From positions 1,136,501-1,200,500 of the forward strand of contig JASJOG010000053.1 in assembly GCA_030142905.1 (NCBI GenBank): a stretch of 64,000 nt of DNA. Reading direction: 5' to 3'. This document shows positions 47,947-61,068 of the stretch, piece by piece. Position 1 is the first letter of the stretch. Each line of letters begins with the position of its first letter. The position numbers and the translations under genes were made by a program. Under the pieces are notes generated by a model that was not told the DNA's origin, searched no databases, and saw only the letters and a program-made list of their open reading frames with translations. The DNA comes from Heliopora coerulea. Taxonomy: Eukaryota > Cnidaria > Anthozoa > Scleralcyonacea > Helioporidae.

Positions 47947-49409
47947 CTGTATTTGCTTGCTTAAACTACGACCAACGGATATCCTGACCTTTAAAATCTC
48001 CTCGCTTTGACGCAAATTTCCTTGGTATGAATATCCACACCGCCGTGACAGTGTTGGTCTCGGATGACGTAATGGGAAGCAAAATGCAGATTTTCTGATG
48101 GGGCAGTAACCAGGAACCAGTGTACTGCGCGTTAGTACACATTATTTGATTCCAAATTTAAAAATACAGAATTGTACGTCAATTCCCACGCATCCGATTC
48201 GTTAGTTTTGCCAGATAATGCAGTTTCTTTCAGTAGCTTTAAATATCTTGCAATCCAGGTGAAGAAAAGTTTCGAGTGTTGTAATAAATTTAATTTCTAG
48301 GGAAACGTTTTCTTTCTAAGATAAAAAATTCTTTTTTCATCCTACGACATGGACCTTGAATTAAATTTGCACTGAAACATTCTTATGACTCCATGCATTT
48401 AGTATATAATAATGTTAAGAAATCTTCAGATTTTAAATGTCATATTGACGACAAAGTTTCTAACAGTATTTTTCTGGTATTAATCAGCAGAAACACAAGC
48501 AGATAATCTGAACCTATAAAGGTTGTACACATTTAAGGGAAAATGTTCGAGTAGTAATCTAAAACACCATCTGTATTGACAAGGTGTCGTTATTACGACG
48601 GTTAATATAAAAACAAAATGTACGAACAGGGAACACAAACGTTGACTGCGATAACCAGGTGCCTAGCTATTTTATTTGATAAAGATGAGAAAATGTGTGA
48701 GGCGTGGAGAAAACCACTGTCCGTAAATAATAATGAGGTGTCTTAAATAATAATGTTAATTTGAGAGTAACTCACTGTGATTGAGTGAGCAGCGAGCAAT
48801 AACACACTGTCCATGGCTAGGAGATGTTTGAATTAAGAAGGCTAATTTATGAAAAGATTTCCGTGCAGGGACCAACAGCTGTAAATAACAAGGTGTCTAT
48901 ATCAAGTGGGCACCAAGTTACGGTAAAACCTCAGTTAGGACATCAATTCAAAATAGCGAGCTTCGATTTACGACAACCTTACAATCATGAAATTTTCACT
49001 ACGCCGACAATGTCCAGAAACATCGCCTACGCATCGCGATCGTCCTTGAAGATACGACGTAAATAATCGTAAATAATTTTGCTACTTCTCAGTGGGCGGT
49101 TTTTAACCCCGTTCCAGTTGTCTCAAACAACAAAATACGTGATCAATCAGACGTCTGTCAAGGCGATGTTGTAGATCTTAGAAGTACTTTTTTATCGCAG
49201 CCGCCAAGTAGCTACCAAGCTTCTTCGTTTGATGACTTTCGCCTGAGAGGCTTGACGTCACGCGAAGGTATTTTACTTGTTGTCCAAACTCGTCGAAACT
49301 GCGAAATTATTAGTGTGTTGTCTTTTCCGAAAAGGAAATCGCATTTACTTCACAACTTGAACATTTCTAATCATAAGCCTACGGGGCTGATTTCATCTGG
49401 TGGGTCTGA

Positions 49410-49627
49410 GACGCCGTTGACACGGTACAGGTACGAAACTGTACCATTATCAAAATATCACGGTACGAACCTGTTCACACGATAACGGTTTCACATTACA
49501 GCTTCAAATCGTTACAGTTAGCATTAAGGTTTCATGCTTTTTCATAGCGGTACCGTGTGAACGCAAGGCCTAACCGTAATAATTTCGTTACGGTTTCATT
49601 TTGTATCGGTATCGTGTGAACGTGGTC
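49410..49627. mobile_element. 218-bp MITE in U6
   Basis: Same insertion; shares the GACGCCGTTGACACGG left end with U3. Confidence 0.73.
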
Positions 49628-49877
49628 TGAACCCTGTCGTCGGAAAATTTTCCGCGTCGCCCGAATTTTCAAAATGGACCAACTACTAAGCAATGCCCTC
49701 AATAAAACTGCGCTTATTATATATTTTATGCAATACTAAAATGACATCGAAATGGGTACAAACAAAACAATATCAACTCACAATACGTTAAATCTAAGTG
49801 AGCCGAATTTTTCCTATCAGATCCCAGGTTATGAGGAGATGAGGATTTGTGCCCGAAAAAGGGAAATGTAAAAGATG

Positions 49878-50073
49878 AAACATATTCCGAAAAACATTGT
49901 GATCTTGCAAACTCAAGTTTCGAGTTATATAAGAGACGAAAGTGAAATGGTGATATTTCGATTTTATTACAAAATCATATTCAGACCAAGTGAAATATCA
50001 CCATTTCACTTTCGTCTCTTATATAACTCGAATGTTGAGTTTGCAAGATGAAACTGCTTTTCGGAATATGTTT
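49878..50073. promoter_or_regulatory. Long inverted repeat with IRF/ISRE-like words, U6
   Basis: Both arms intact; the right arm leads within 22 nt of its TATA-like word into the ATG of the 127-codon leader-type frame. Confidence 0.5.
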
Positions 50074-50431
50074 TGTATTTTATTTTTTGAAATTGTCGTC
50101 TGCTAGTGAAATGGAAATGTCGCCCGAAAAATTTGGCGATTCCCGAATCTGTAGGGGACTGAAGCCCCCCGCCCCTCCTGGTTCGTACGCTACGTTTATA
50201 ATAAGCCAGGACACTTGCACTTCAGTACTTGCGTTTGACCGAAAGCCGGAAACCGAAGTGGTGACGTGTGGCCACAAACTTACGTGCTTATCTTTAGACC
50301 AAGAGCCATCCTTTGATATACTTTTTTCGTCGTTTTTGTCATTAAACGGTGTGTGGGTGACAGAAATTTCCTCGAAGACTTTTGTAGGCTTGCATCAAAC
50401 TTGGAACCTTTCATTAGGCGAATCTAATTGA
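50048..50431 (+). CDS. Putative small secreted protein, 127 aa (unrecognised)
   Basis: Begins just outside the right arm of the inverted repeat. Residues 1-20 (MKLLFGICFVFYFLKLSSAS) look like a signal peptide with a possible cut after SSA or SAS; the remaining ~107 residues have four cysteines (RICRG, DTCTS, VTCGHKLTC). It is uninterrupted only here. In U2 and U3 the C-run at the KPP codons has changed length, and in S1, S2, S3, U4 and U7 a one-base shift follows SYA/SLA, although the second half stays open in its own frame. Against it: the TATA word is so close that the start site would fall about at the ATG, and the opposite strand is also open here. No family recognised. Confidence 0.3.
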   Translation: MKLLFGICFVFYFLKLSSASEMEMSPEKFGDSRICRGLKPPAPPGSYATFIISQDTCTSVLAFDRKPETEVVTCGHKLTCLSLDQEPSFDILFSSFLSLNGVWVTEISSKTFVGLHQTWNLSLGESN

Positions 50432-53400
50432 AATGAAGAAAGACTTTCGTTTTGGATCATTAGTATTTGTTTCGACACTTCGACCCAAGAAAAGTTCAAG
50501 GTTTGACCCGTAGACATTACCTCTTTCTAGCTTTGGGTCATGACAGCTTAACACACAAGGGAAGACAAGGATTTGAGAAACACTTGAAGTTCCCAACATT
50601 CAGAGACTTCAAAACAAAGATAGACTTTAAATCTCTAAGTCTTTCAAGGCTTGTCCCACTCATAGCGACTTGTCCCGCCCATTGTAGGTCAGCCGGACGG
50701 TTGATGTGGTCAAAATTTATGCAGAACATAATTGCTTGAGAAGTTCTCTTTTAATACTGTAGTAGTTCTTTTATAGAATAGTCTGCCATTAAAAATGAAA
50801 TCTTCTACCACAGTTACTTCGCTCAAAGTAAAATTGTTTCATCATTACCAAACGAAGCATGACCACAACTGCAATATGAATAGACCACCAACTTAGAAGA
50901 CTTGTTGTCAATAAATTCTTTTCGCTTTTGGTTGCGATAGCTCCGCTAGGCATGGCATGTCCTATTGTCCATTCTCTCCACCATTTGTACTTATGATCGT
51001 TAAACAGAAAACTAATGAATAGCTTGGGATGCCAGTGAATTTTGACTGAATTAACAGACCAGAGAAAGAAGGAATGTTCGTTTTAGAAAGAGGTATCAAT
51101 AGTTGGATGCCCTTAAGGATAATTTTAAATTGCTTATTTTGTTTTTAACGAACACCCAGTCTGGCAAGCTTCAGGGTGGTTGCGAATAACTTAACAGAAA
51201 GTGTTCACGTTGGGAATACGAAGCATTCGAGACACTTCGTAAAAAATCAACTTCCTTCGCAAACTTCGTCACTAATGTGTTCAAACAACAGCTTCGTCGA
51301 GTCCTCACTTGCCTATTTAAATGTCGTTTTAGTTTGGGTTAGGTCATCTTGATGTCAGGGGAGATTAACCAGGATCATTAAACAGGCGAATTAAACTTTG
51401 AAGCAGAAAGGGTGTGCTAATTGCGAAAACTTAGAAGATACTTGTGTTTCAAGCGAAAACTACCTGGTTTTAACTCCGACAAAGCGCCTTGGTGAAAACG
51501 TCAGTATCTCGGCTGCTTCCTAATTATCCAACAACTCCCAGATCTCTCTGGTTTTTTAATCGCCTTTCAACAATGCCCACGTAGCTCTCTTCTTTTAAAT
51601 CATTGAACTGAATTTAAATTTTATGAAATAAATTCATGTACCGCACGAACTGAGGCTAGAAGATGTGAGGAAATATTTAAATATATTGATTTTTTATATT
51701 ATTCAATTATTTCAAATAATTTTGGCTCTTGGTGATTCCACTAAAGCCACTCTCCACTATGTAAACAGACGCTTGTACGAGTTCACGGACTTTGTCTGAG
51801 AGCGGAACAGGTAAGGCAGGTGTGGTGTTACGTTGGCCAGGTACAGCGCATGAGGAACGACGTTCAAGAAGTTATCAATCGATTAGTCTCTCTAATTCTC
51901 TTCCTTCTTTCGAAGAGTTTCGAATGTCGCAAGAGTTGTTGATGGTATTTCAAATATCGTAGGATTTAGACGCAAAAACTTTGACCAGCAGACAAATCTA
52001 ACCAACGCAAGAGTCCCAGAGATGACGTTCGTTGATAAACTTCAATTTAATTAGCTCCTCGGATGTTGATGGTTAAGAAAGATGAGCAAAGGTCGTGACC
52101 TGCACGACAAAAGTTATAAAAAGAAAAGATTAAGTCGGTAAACTCATACTGAGTTATCACGACATCCCCTTTGTCTGACGTAACCCGCTGGGCCTCTCTA
52201 CAGGGCATACTTCGCAGAATTGATATTAGTTTGCATATGTCGAGGGCAGGCAAGTGAGCAAAACAACGTTGCCCAATGAATTATTTCTAGGCAGTTATTT
52301 GCCAGTAAAGTGGTGATTTTTCAGCCAATTAAAATAGAAACAAGAGTAAATCGAAGAAATAATTTAATTTCCATGTCATATTCCTTCATTTCTCATATTA
52401 ATATAAATCAGAGAAGTGACATCAATTCCTAAATCTTAACATTTATTGACACTTTGATAACCTACGGCTAAAACTTTATCCTATAACTCTTTCGAGTTCC
52501 AAGAAGGTTTCGGTCCGGTTTCAATAATCTTGGCAATCAGCGTTGCTGATGAAGTGACCTGAAGTTGTCTTTGAAATCGTTGGTCAGCTTGTTTACACTG
52601 AACATTTCGTATGCACTTCTTGTAAAACTCGGCCTCCCACAATCTTTGTTTCCTCTTCTTGCACTTGCTACACTTCCTTGGACAATGGATATCACTCTCG
52701 ATAAATTTTCAACACCTAAATCGCGAGTTCTTGAACTTGATTTGTTCAAATGCGGACTGGAAGTAACCTATTTCACGCCCAACTCTATCTGGTATAAAAG
52801 TGCTGTCTTTTCTCATCATGTCCTCTCCTACGTAACCAAAATCACGTCTGCGTTCCTAATCTTCTCCGGCTTTGTGACGACATTCAGTCCTCTTGAGCAA
52901 AATTTCGAGCTCTCGAAGCCAAAATCGACTTATTTCTTCACTTTCCTGAACAGATGAAGACTTCTGGTTTCGCTCTGTCGGTCTGGTACAGTACGATAGT
53001 CTATTTTCTCTTTTTATACAGTGGTGGTTGTACAAATCGTCGCTCGCGGCGTCCGCTCTCCCTTTCTCCCCAGAAAAAGTCACAAAAATGTCCTGAATTT
53101 ATGGTAACTGATGTTACTTCCATATGTATTAGTTTCTTTTGCCACGCTAATTACTCCCATTTCCATCCCTAACATTCATAATCCTCTTTCTTTGACCTCT
53201 CTACCAGTGAGGTGTATCCGTAACATTTAAAGCACGTAAAAAGTAGTCGCTTTTGTTGCGACTTTTAGTTCATGTTTTGTTGGCATTCTAGTGATGAATA
53301 AGGTGGAATTATGGGAGACTTCAGTTACTAAGTTTAACATATTCACGTTGCGATTGTAGCACCGTCAATGGCTTTGCTATTGGCTAATCGCACTCAGTCT

Positions 53401-53706
53401 GACGTTGGAGCACCACCTGGCGCATGGTCCCATGAGGTCTTTCAGTTCGCTCTGCCATCGCCAAGTTGTTAAAAAATAAACGAAGGAATGACACTTTACT
53501 GAATAAATAAATATGATTTAATACCAAATTAGATAATTTAGAGAAATAAATGAATAAATAGTATCTTAAAATATATAATTACAATTCTCTGTATATTTTA
53601 TATAAATATGATTCTACATAATCTATAAATACAAATTTTTATAAACCAACGAAATTATTATAATATTCTTTTCGTCAAACTGATTTCCCTACTACGTACA
53701 TATTTT

Positions 53707-55198
53707 TTATTCCTCCGACACCACTATTTCCTCAAATTCAATCAAATAATCTGACGTGGCAGTGACGACAGCAGTTCCGCTGACCCCAATCCCACTAATA
53801 ACGTTGCCTGTGACTTCGACAAGTCGGAACCAGGCTCGTCGTGGGTCGCTCGGTGAATCCCCAGCCATGAAGACAGCTCCATTTTGATCAGTGCTTATGA
53901 AGGTGGGAGCGTTGGATGGAGACAAAATAGATTGAAGCTTCAGGAAATCGCTGTTTGGCTCAATCACAATGAACGCGTGGGAATTGTCTGCGACTTCACT
54001 TGATCCCTACATGTATTGAAGACAGAATAAGAATTTATGTACAATATCAATTTCGAAACATCACGTTTTGCGAATATGTGTGAGTGAAGAAGAATGCGGT
54101 TGAAAAGACTTGGGGGAAGGGTGTAATAACTTAAACAAGATGTGGAGAGAGATTAATTTAGGCGGTAGCCAACCTCGTTTGATGAAATGCACCGTCCGTC
54201 ACGCCACAAATTGTTCACAATTCTTACCTTCAACACGAGTTTTTGTCCCGAAACAGCTACATATTTGTTTTGTTGTGCCTCGGGTCGAATACGAAAGATT
54301 TCTTGTGAAAGATTGGAGGGATTAAAAGTTCTTTCTATCACGAACTGGACTGTTAAATAGAAAAAAAAAAAATTATGATTGGAAACTTGAACGTCTGATG
54401 AGGGAACGTAAGAAAGTGGCGTACGCTATCAAAAATCAAATCTACTGACAACTCGTAACTTCACCTTTACCCTGTTTGTTTACATGATTACTTGACCTTC
54501 CTGACCAATATTATATACTTATTATTCACCTATAATGTATTATTATTATTGGTATATTGCTTAGGTCATTGCTTGACCCTTTCTGTTACATATTTCTGGC
54601 CACGTGGCTGCAGTAAGATAGAGCGGTGCTATGGTCAATCATAAGGAAAGTGCGCTCACCTGAAGACTGGTCGAAATTTGCAGCTTTACCGTTGACACTG
54701 AAACTGTTGTCTTTCTCCAGCTTTAGCAATCTATTATCCTCCGTTCGTATGTTATATCTCTTCCCATTGTTAAACTAGGAGAAAGAAACAGGAATACTTT
54801 GAATTAAGTACAATGGATAAGATAACCTGAACAATAAAATCGTACGAAATCAATTTTCAGTCTTTTAAGATGAGATGTTAATCCCGAAAGGACAGCGGTA
54901 TTTGGCCGCATAAACCAACCATCCAATGTGACCTGAAATTTTTGGGAACCTGTTGATTTTCCAAGAGCTTGCAAAGTCAATGAAAATGGAGTGAGAAAGA
55001 AAAAAATACCGTGTTCTTCCACACCTGTAGCATGTTCATAATAACAATCTTAAACTAAGATAGTTCATTTAAACCAGAACGAAATAGTGAGATTAAGAGA
55101 CTCAGTTGTCTCTTTTATCTCAATACTTTCATTCGTTCAGTCTCAAAGGAACTATATCTAATTTAACTTACCACTAGTGGATTGCTGTTGGTCGACAT
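53707..55198 (-). CDS. IL-1-like leaderless beta-trefoil protein, copy 7 (type I)
   Basis: Exons 55172-55198, 54660-54774, 54228-54349 and 53707-54006; 187 residues starting MSTNSNPLV. Type I in all exons except a short patch near 53875-53886, where the DNA (GACAGCTCCATTTTGATC on plus) is the type II version, giving STDQNG in place of STDQSG plus a silent change. This looks like a short conversion tract. TATA at 55307-55314. Confidence 0.72.
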
Positions 55199-55306
55199 AC
55201 TGGTAAAGACTGGTGTAATCACTGTAATCTTCTGAAGACGTGTTGCTTTGACTTGTTCGTTAAGCTTATCCTGTTGTAGTTGTAGCGTTGGACATCGATC
55301 GGAGGC

Positions 55307-55314
55307 TTTATATA
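55307..55314 (-). promoter_or_regulatory. TATA box of gene copy 7
   Basis: TATATAAA at conserved distance from the ATG (55198). Confidence 0.62.
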
Positions 55315-56774
55315 CTGTATTTGCTTGCTTAAACTACGACCAACGGATATCCTGACCTTTAAAATCTCCTCGCTTTGACGCAAATTTCTTTAGTATGAAT
55401 ATCCACAACGCCGCGACAGGGTTGGTCTCGGATGACGTGATGGGAAGCAAAATGCAGATTTTCTGTTGGGGCAGTAACCAGGAACCAGTTTACTGCGCGT
55501 TAGTACACATTATTTGATTCCAAATTTAGAAATTCACAATTGTACGTCAATTCCCACGCATCCGATTCGTTAGTTTTGCCAGATAATGCAGTTTCTTTCA
55601 GTAGCTTTAAATATCTTGCAATCGAGATGAAGAAAAGTTTCGAGTGTTATAATAAATTTAATTTCTAGGGAAACGTTATCTTTCTAAAATGAAAAAATTC
55701 TTTTTTCATCCTACGACATGGACCTTGAATTAAATTTGCACTGAAACATTCTTATGACTCCATGCATTAATATATAATAATGTTAAGAAATCTTCAGATT
55801 TTAAATGTCATATTGACGACAAAGTTTCTAACAGTATTTTTCTGTTATTAATCAGCAGAAACACAAGCAGATAATCTGAACCTCTAAAGGTTGTACACAT
55901 TTAAGGGAAAATGTTCGAGTAGTAATCTAAAACACCATCTGTATTGACAAGGTGTCGTTATTACGACGGTTAATATAAAAACAAAATGTAGGAACAGGGA
56001 GCACAAACGTTGACTGCGAAAACAAGGTACCTAGCTATTTTATTTGATAAAGATGAGAAAATGTGTGATTCCTGGAGAAAACCAGTCTGTAAATCATAAT
56101 GAGATGTCTTAAATAATAATGTTAATTTGAGAGTGAATCATTATGAATGAATGAGGAACGAACAATAACACACTGTCCATGGGTACGAGATGCTTGAATT
56201 AAGAAGTCTAATTTAAGAAAAGATGTCCGTGCAGCGACCAACAACTGAAAATAACAAGGTGTCTATATCAAGTGGGCACCAAGTTACGGTAAAACCTCAG
56301 TTAGGACATCAATTCGAAGAAGCGAGCTTCGATTTACGACAACCTTACAATCATGAAATTTTCACTACGCCGACAATGTCCAGAAACGTCGCCTTCGCAT
56401 CGCGATCGTCCTTGTAGATACGACGTAAATAATTGTAAATAATGTTGCTACTACTCATTGGGCGGATGTAAATTTCTTTCCAGTGGTCTCACACAACAAA
56501 ATACGTGATCAATCAGACGTCTGTCAAGCGATGTTGTAGATCTTAGACGTACTTTTTTATCGCAGCCGCCAAGTAGCTATCAAGCTTCTTCGTTTGACGA
56601 CTTTCGCCTGAGAGGCTTGGCGTCACGCGAAGGTATTTTAATTGTTGTCCAAACTCGTCGAAACTGCGAAATTATCAGTGTGTTGGCTTTTCCGAAAAGG
56701 AAATCGCATTTACTTCACAACTTGAACATTTATAATCATAAGCGTACGGGACTGATTTCATCTGGGGGGGCTGA

Positions 56775-56992
56775 GACCCCGTTGACACGATACAGTTACG
56801 AAACTGTACCGGTATCAAAATATCACGGTACGAACCTGTTCACACGATTACGGTTTCACATTACGGGTTGAAATCTTTACGGTTAGCATTAAGGTTTCAT
56901 GCTTTTTCATAGCGGTACCGTGTGAACGCAAGGCCAAAGCGTAATAATTTCGTTACGGTTTCATTTCGTATCGGTATCGTGTGAACGTGGTC
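56775..56992. mobile_element. 218-bp MITE in U7
   Basis: Same insertion with TGA flanks; close to the U4 copy. Confidence 0.73.
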
Positions 56993-57238
56993 TGAACCCT
57001 GTCGTCGGAAAATTTTCCGCGTCGCCCGAATTTTGTAAATGGACCAACTACTAAGCAATGCCTTCAACAAAACTGCGCTTATTATATATTTTAGCAATAC
57101 TAAAATGACATCCAAATGGGTACAAACAAAACAATATCAACTGACAATACGTTAAATCAAAGAGTGGTGAGTTTTTCCTATCAGATCCCAGGTTATGAGG
57201 AGATGAGGATTTGTACCCGAAAAAGGGAAATGTAAAAG

Positions 57239-57440
57239 ACAAAACATATTCCGAAAAACAGTGTGATCTTGCAAACTCAAGATTCGAGTTATATAAGAGA
57301 CGAAAGTGAAATGGTGATATTTCGATTTTATTACAAAATCATATTCAGACCAAGTGAAATATCACCATTTCACTTTCATCTCTGATATAACTCGAATGTT
57401 GAGTTTGCAAGATGACACTGATTTTCGGAATATGTTTTGT
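57239..57440. promoter_or_regulatory. Long inverted repeat with IRF/ISRE-like words, U7
   Basis: 202 bp, very similar to U4. Confidence 0.5.
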
Positions 57441-60400
57441 GTTTTATTGTTTGAATTTGTCGGCTGCTCGTGAAATGGGGATGTCGCCCGTAAAATTGGA
57501 CGATGCCCGAATCTGTGGAGGACTGAAACCCCCAAGCCCTCCTTGTTCGTTGGCCTATGTTTATAATTACCGAGGACAGTTGCACTTCACTACTTGCGTT
57601 CGCGCGAAAGCCGAAGACTGAAGTGGTGACGTGTGGCCACAAACTTACCTGCCTATCTTTAGACCAAGAGCCATCGTTTTATATATTTTTTTCGTCCTTT
57701 TTATGATTAAATGCTGCGTGGGTGACAGCAATTTCCTGAAAGACTTTTGTAGGCTTGAATCAAACATGGAACCTTTCATGAGGCGAATCTAATTCAAATG
57801 AAGAAAGACTTTCGCTTTGGATCATTGGTATTTGTTTCGAAACTTCGACCCATGAAAAGTTCAAGGTTTAACCCGTCGACATTACCTCTTTCTAGCTTTG
57901 AGCCATGACAGCTTAACAAACAAGGGAAGACGAGGAGTTGAAAAACACTTGAAGTTCCCAACATTCAGAGACACAAAAACAAAAAAAGACTTTAAGGGCT
58001 CTAAGTGTTTCAAGGCTTGTCCCACTCATAGCGACTTGTCCCACCAATTCTAGGTCAGCCGGACGGTTAATGTGGTCAAAATTTATGCAGAACATAATTC
58101 CTTGGGAAGTTCCCTTTTAATACTGTAGTAATTCTTTTATAGAATAGTCTGCCTTTAAAAATGAAATCTTCTAACACAGTTACTTCGCTCAAAGTAAAAT
58201 CATTTCATCATTACCAAACGAGGCATGACGACAACTGGAATATGAATAGACCACCAACTTAGAAGACTTGTTGTCAATAAATTCTTTTCGCTTTTGGTTG
58301 CGATAGCTCCGCTAGGCATGGTATGTCCTATTGTCCATTCCGTCCACCATTTGAACTTATGATCGTTAAACAGAAAACTAATGAACCGCTTGGAATGCCA
58401 GTGAATTTTGACTGAATTAACAGGCCAGAGAAAGAAGGAATGTTCGTTTGAGAAAGAGGTATCAATAGTTGGATGCCCTTAAGGATAATTTTAAGTTGCT
58501 TATTTTGCTTTTAACCAACACCCAGTCTGGCAAGCTTCAGGGTCGTTGCGAATAACTTAACAGAAAGTGTTCACGTTGGGAATACGAAGCATTCGTGACA
58601 CTTCGTAAAAAATCAACTTCCTTCGCTAACTTCGTCACTAATGTGTTCAAACAACAGCTTCGTCGAGTCCTCACTTTCATATTTAAACGTCGTCTTAGTT
58701 TGGGTTAGGTCATCTAGATGTCAGGGGAGATTAACCAGGATCATTAAACAGGCGAATTAAACTTTGAAGCCAAAAGGGTGTGCCAAGTACGAAAACTTAA
58801 AAGATACTTGCGTTTCAAGCGAAAACTACCTGACTTTAATTCCGACAAAGCGCCTTGGTGAAAACGTCAGTATCTCGGCTGCTTCCTAATTGTCCAACAA
58901 GTCACTGATTTCTTCGGTTTTTTAATCGCCTTTCAACATTGCCCACGCATCTCTCTTCTTTTAAATCATTGAACTGAATTTAGATTTTATGAAATAAATT
59001 TATGTACACCACGAACTGAGGCTAGAAGATGTGAGTAAATATTTAAATATATTGATTTTTTGCATTATTAAATAATTTTGGCTCTTGGTGATTCCACTAA
59101 AGCTACTCTACAATATGTAAATAGACGCTTGTACGAGTGCACGGACTTTCTCTTAGAGCGGAACACGTAAGGCAGGTGTGGTGTTACGTTGGCCAACTAG
59201 AGCGGATGAGCAACGTCGTTCAAGAAGTTATCAATCGATTAGTCTCTCTAATTCTCTTCCTTCTTTCGAAGAGTTTCGAATGTATCAAGAGTTGTTGATG
59301 GTATTTAAAACATCGTAGGATTTACACGCAACAACTTTGACCAGCAGACAAAACTAACCAACGCAAGACTCCCAGAGATGACGTTCGTTGATAAACTTCA
59401 ATTTAATTAGCTCCTCGGATGTTGATGATTAAGAAAGATGAGCAAAGGTCGTGACCTGCACGACAAAAGTTATAAAAAGAAAAGATTAAGTCGGTAAACT
59501 CATACTGAGTTATCACGACATCCCCTTTGTCTGTCGTCACCCGCTGGGCCTCTCTACAGGGCATACTTCGCAGAATTGATATTAGTTTGCATATGTTGAG
59601 GACAGGCAAGTGAGCAAAACAACGTTGCCCAATGAATTATTTCTACGCAGTTATTTGCCAGTAAAGTGGTGATTTTTCAGCCAATTAAAATATAAACAAA
59701 AGTAAATCGAAGAAATAATTTAATTTCCATGTCATATTCCTTCATTTCTCATATTAATATAAATCAGAGCAGTGACATCAATTCCTAAATCCTAACATTT
59801 ATTGACACTTTGATAACCTCCTGCTAAAACTTTATCCTATAACTCTTTCGAGTTCCAAGAAGGTTTCGGTCCGGTTTCAATAATCTTGGCAATCAGCGTT
59901 GCTGATGAAGTGGCCTGAAGTTGTCTTTGAAATCATTGGTCAGCTTGTTTACACTGAACATTTCGTATGCACTTCTTGTAAAACTCGGCCTCCCACAATC
60001 TTTGTTTCCTCTTCTTGCACTTACTACACTTCCTTGGACAATGGATATCACTGTCGATAAATTTTCAACACCTAAAACGCGAGTTCTCGAACTTGATTTG
60101 TTCAAATGCGGACTGGAAGTAACCTATTTCACGCCCAACTCTATCTGGTATAAAAGTGCTGTCTTTTCTCATCATGTCCTCTCCTACGTAACCAAAATCA
60201 CGTCTGCGTTCCTAATCTTCTCCGGCTTTGTGACGACATTCAGTCCTCTTGAGCAAAATTTCGAGCTCTCGAAGCCAAAATCGACTTATTTCTTCACTTT
60301 CCTGAGGAGATGAAGACTTCTGCTTGCGTTGTGTCGGTCTTCACAGCAAGAGGGACTAATCGCATTTACTTCACAACTTGAACATTTCTAATCATAAGCG

Positions 60401-60580
60401 TACGGGAATGATTTCATCTGGGGGGCTGAACCCAGATATCGAAGTGACATCGAAATGGGTACAAACAAAACAATATCAACTGACAATACGTTAAATCTAA
60501 AAGTGCTGAGCTTTTCCTATCAGATCCCAGGTTATGAGGAGATGAGGATTTGTGCCCGAAAAAGAGAAATGTAAAAGATG

Positions 60581-60789
60581 AAACATATTCCGAAAAACAT
60601 TGTGATCTTGCAAATTCAAGATTCGAGTTATATAAGAGACGAAAGTGAAATGGTGATATTTCTATTTTGTTACAAAATCATTTTCAGACCAAGTGAAATA
60701 TCACCATTTCACTTTCGTCTCTTATATAACTCGAATGTTGAGTTTGCAAGATGACACTGTTTTCAGGAATAGATTTTGTCTTTTATTTT
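60581..60789. promoter_or_regulatory. Long inverted repeat with IRF/ISRE-like words, S3
   Basis: Same structure as S1; both TATA-like words intact. Confidence 0.5.
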
Positions 60790-61002
60790 TTGAAATTGTC
60801 GGCTGCTCGTGAAATGGGAATGTCGCCCGAAAAATTTGACGATTCCCGAATCTGTGCGGGACTGAAGCCCCCCAGCCCTCCTGGTTCGTACGCCTATGTT
60901 TATAATTACCGAGGACACTTGCACTTCACTACTTGCGTTTGTGCGAAAGCCGGAAACCGAAGTGGTTACGTGTGGCCACAAACTTACCTGCTTATCTTTA
61001 GA

Positions 61003-61068
61003 CCAAGAGCTATCCTTTGATATATTGACCAAATTTGATATATTGACCAAAAGCTATCCTTTGATATA
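61003..61068. repeat. Local tandem duplication in S3
   Basis: GAGCTATCCTTTGATATATTGACCAA-like segments are repeated (GATATATTGACCAAA twice, then AAGCTATCCTTTGATATA again), adding 47 bp relative to S1 and S2. Confidence 0.65.

Larger units (their letters stand above)
44199..51994. repeat. Long tandem unit U6 (type II gene)
   Basis: 7796 bp, partner of U3. Carries type II gene copy 6 and the only 127-codon uninterrupted version of the leader-type plus-strand frame (50048-50431). Near 45170 it has the same left-flank variant (GCTTGCGTTGTGTCGG) as the short units, so it or a relative could be the parent of the short-unit deletion. Confidence 0.9.
51995..59350. repeat. Long tandem unit U7 (type I gene)
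   Basis: 7356 bp, partner of U4. Carries gene copy 7, a MITE (56775-56992) and the inverted repeat (57239-57440). Confidence 0.9.
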
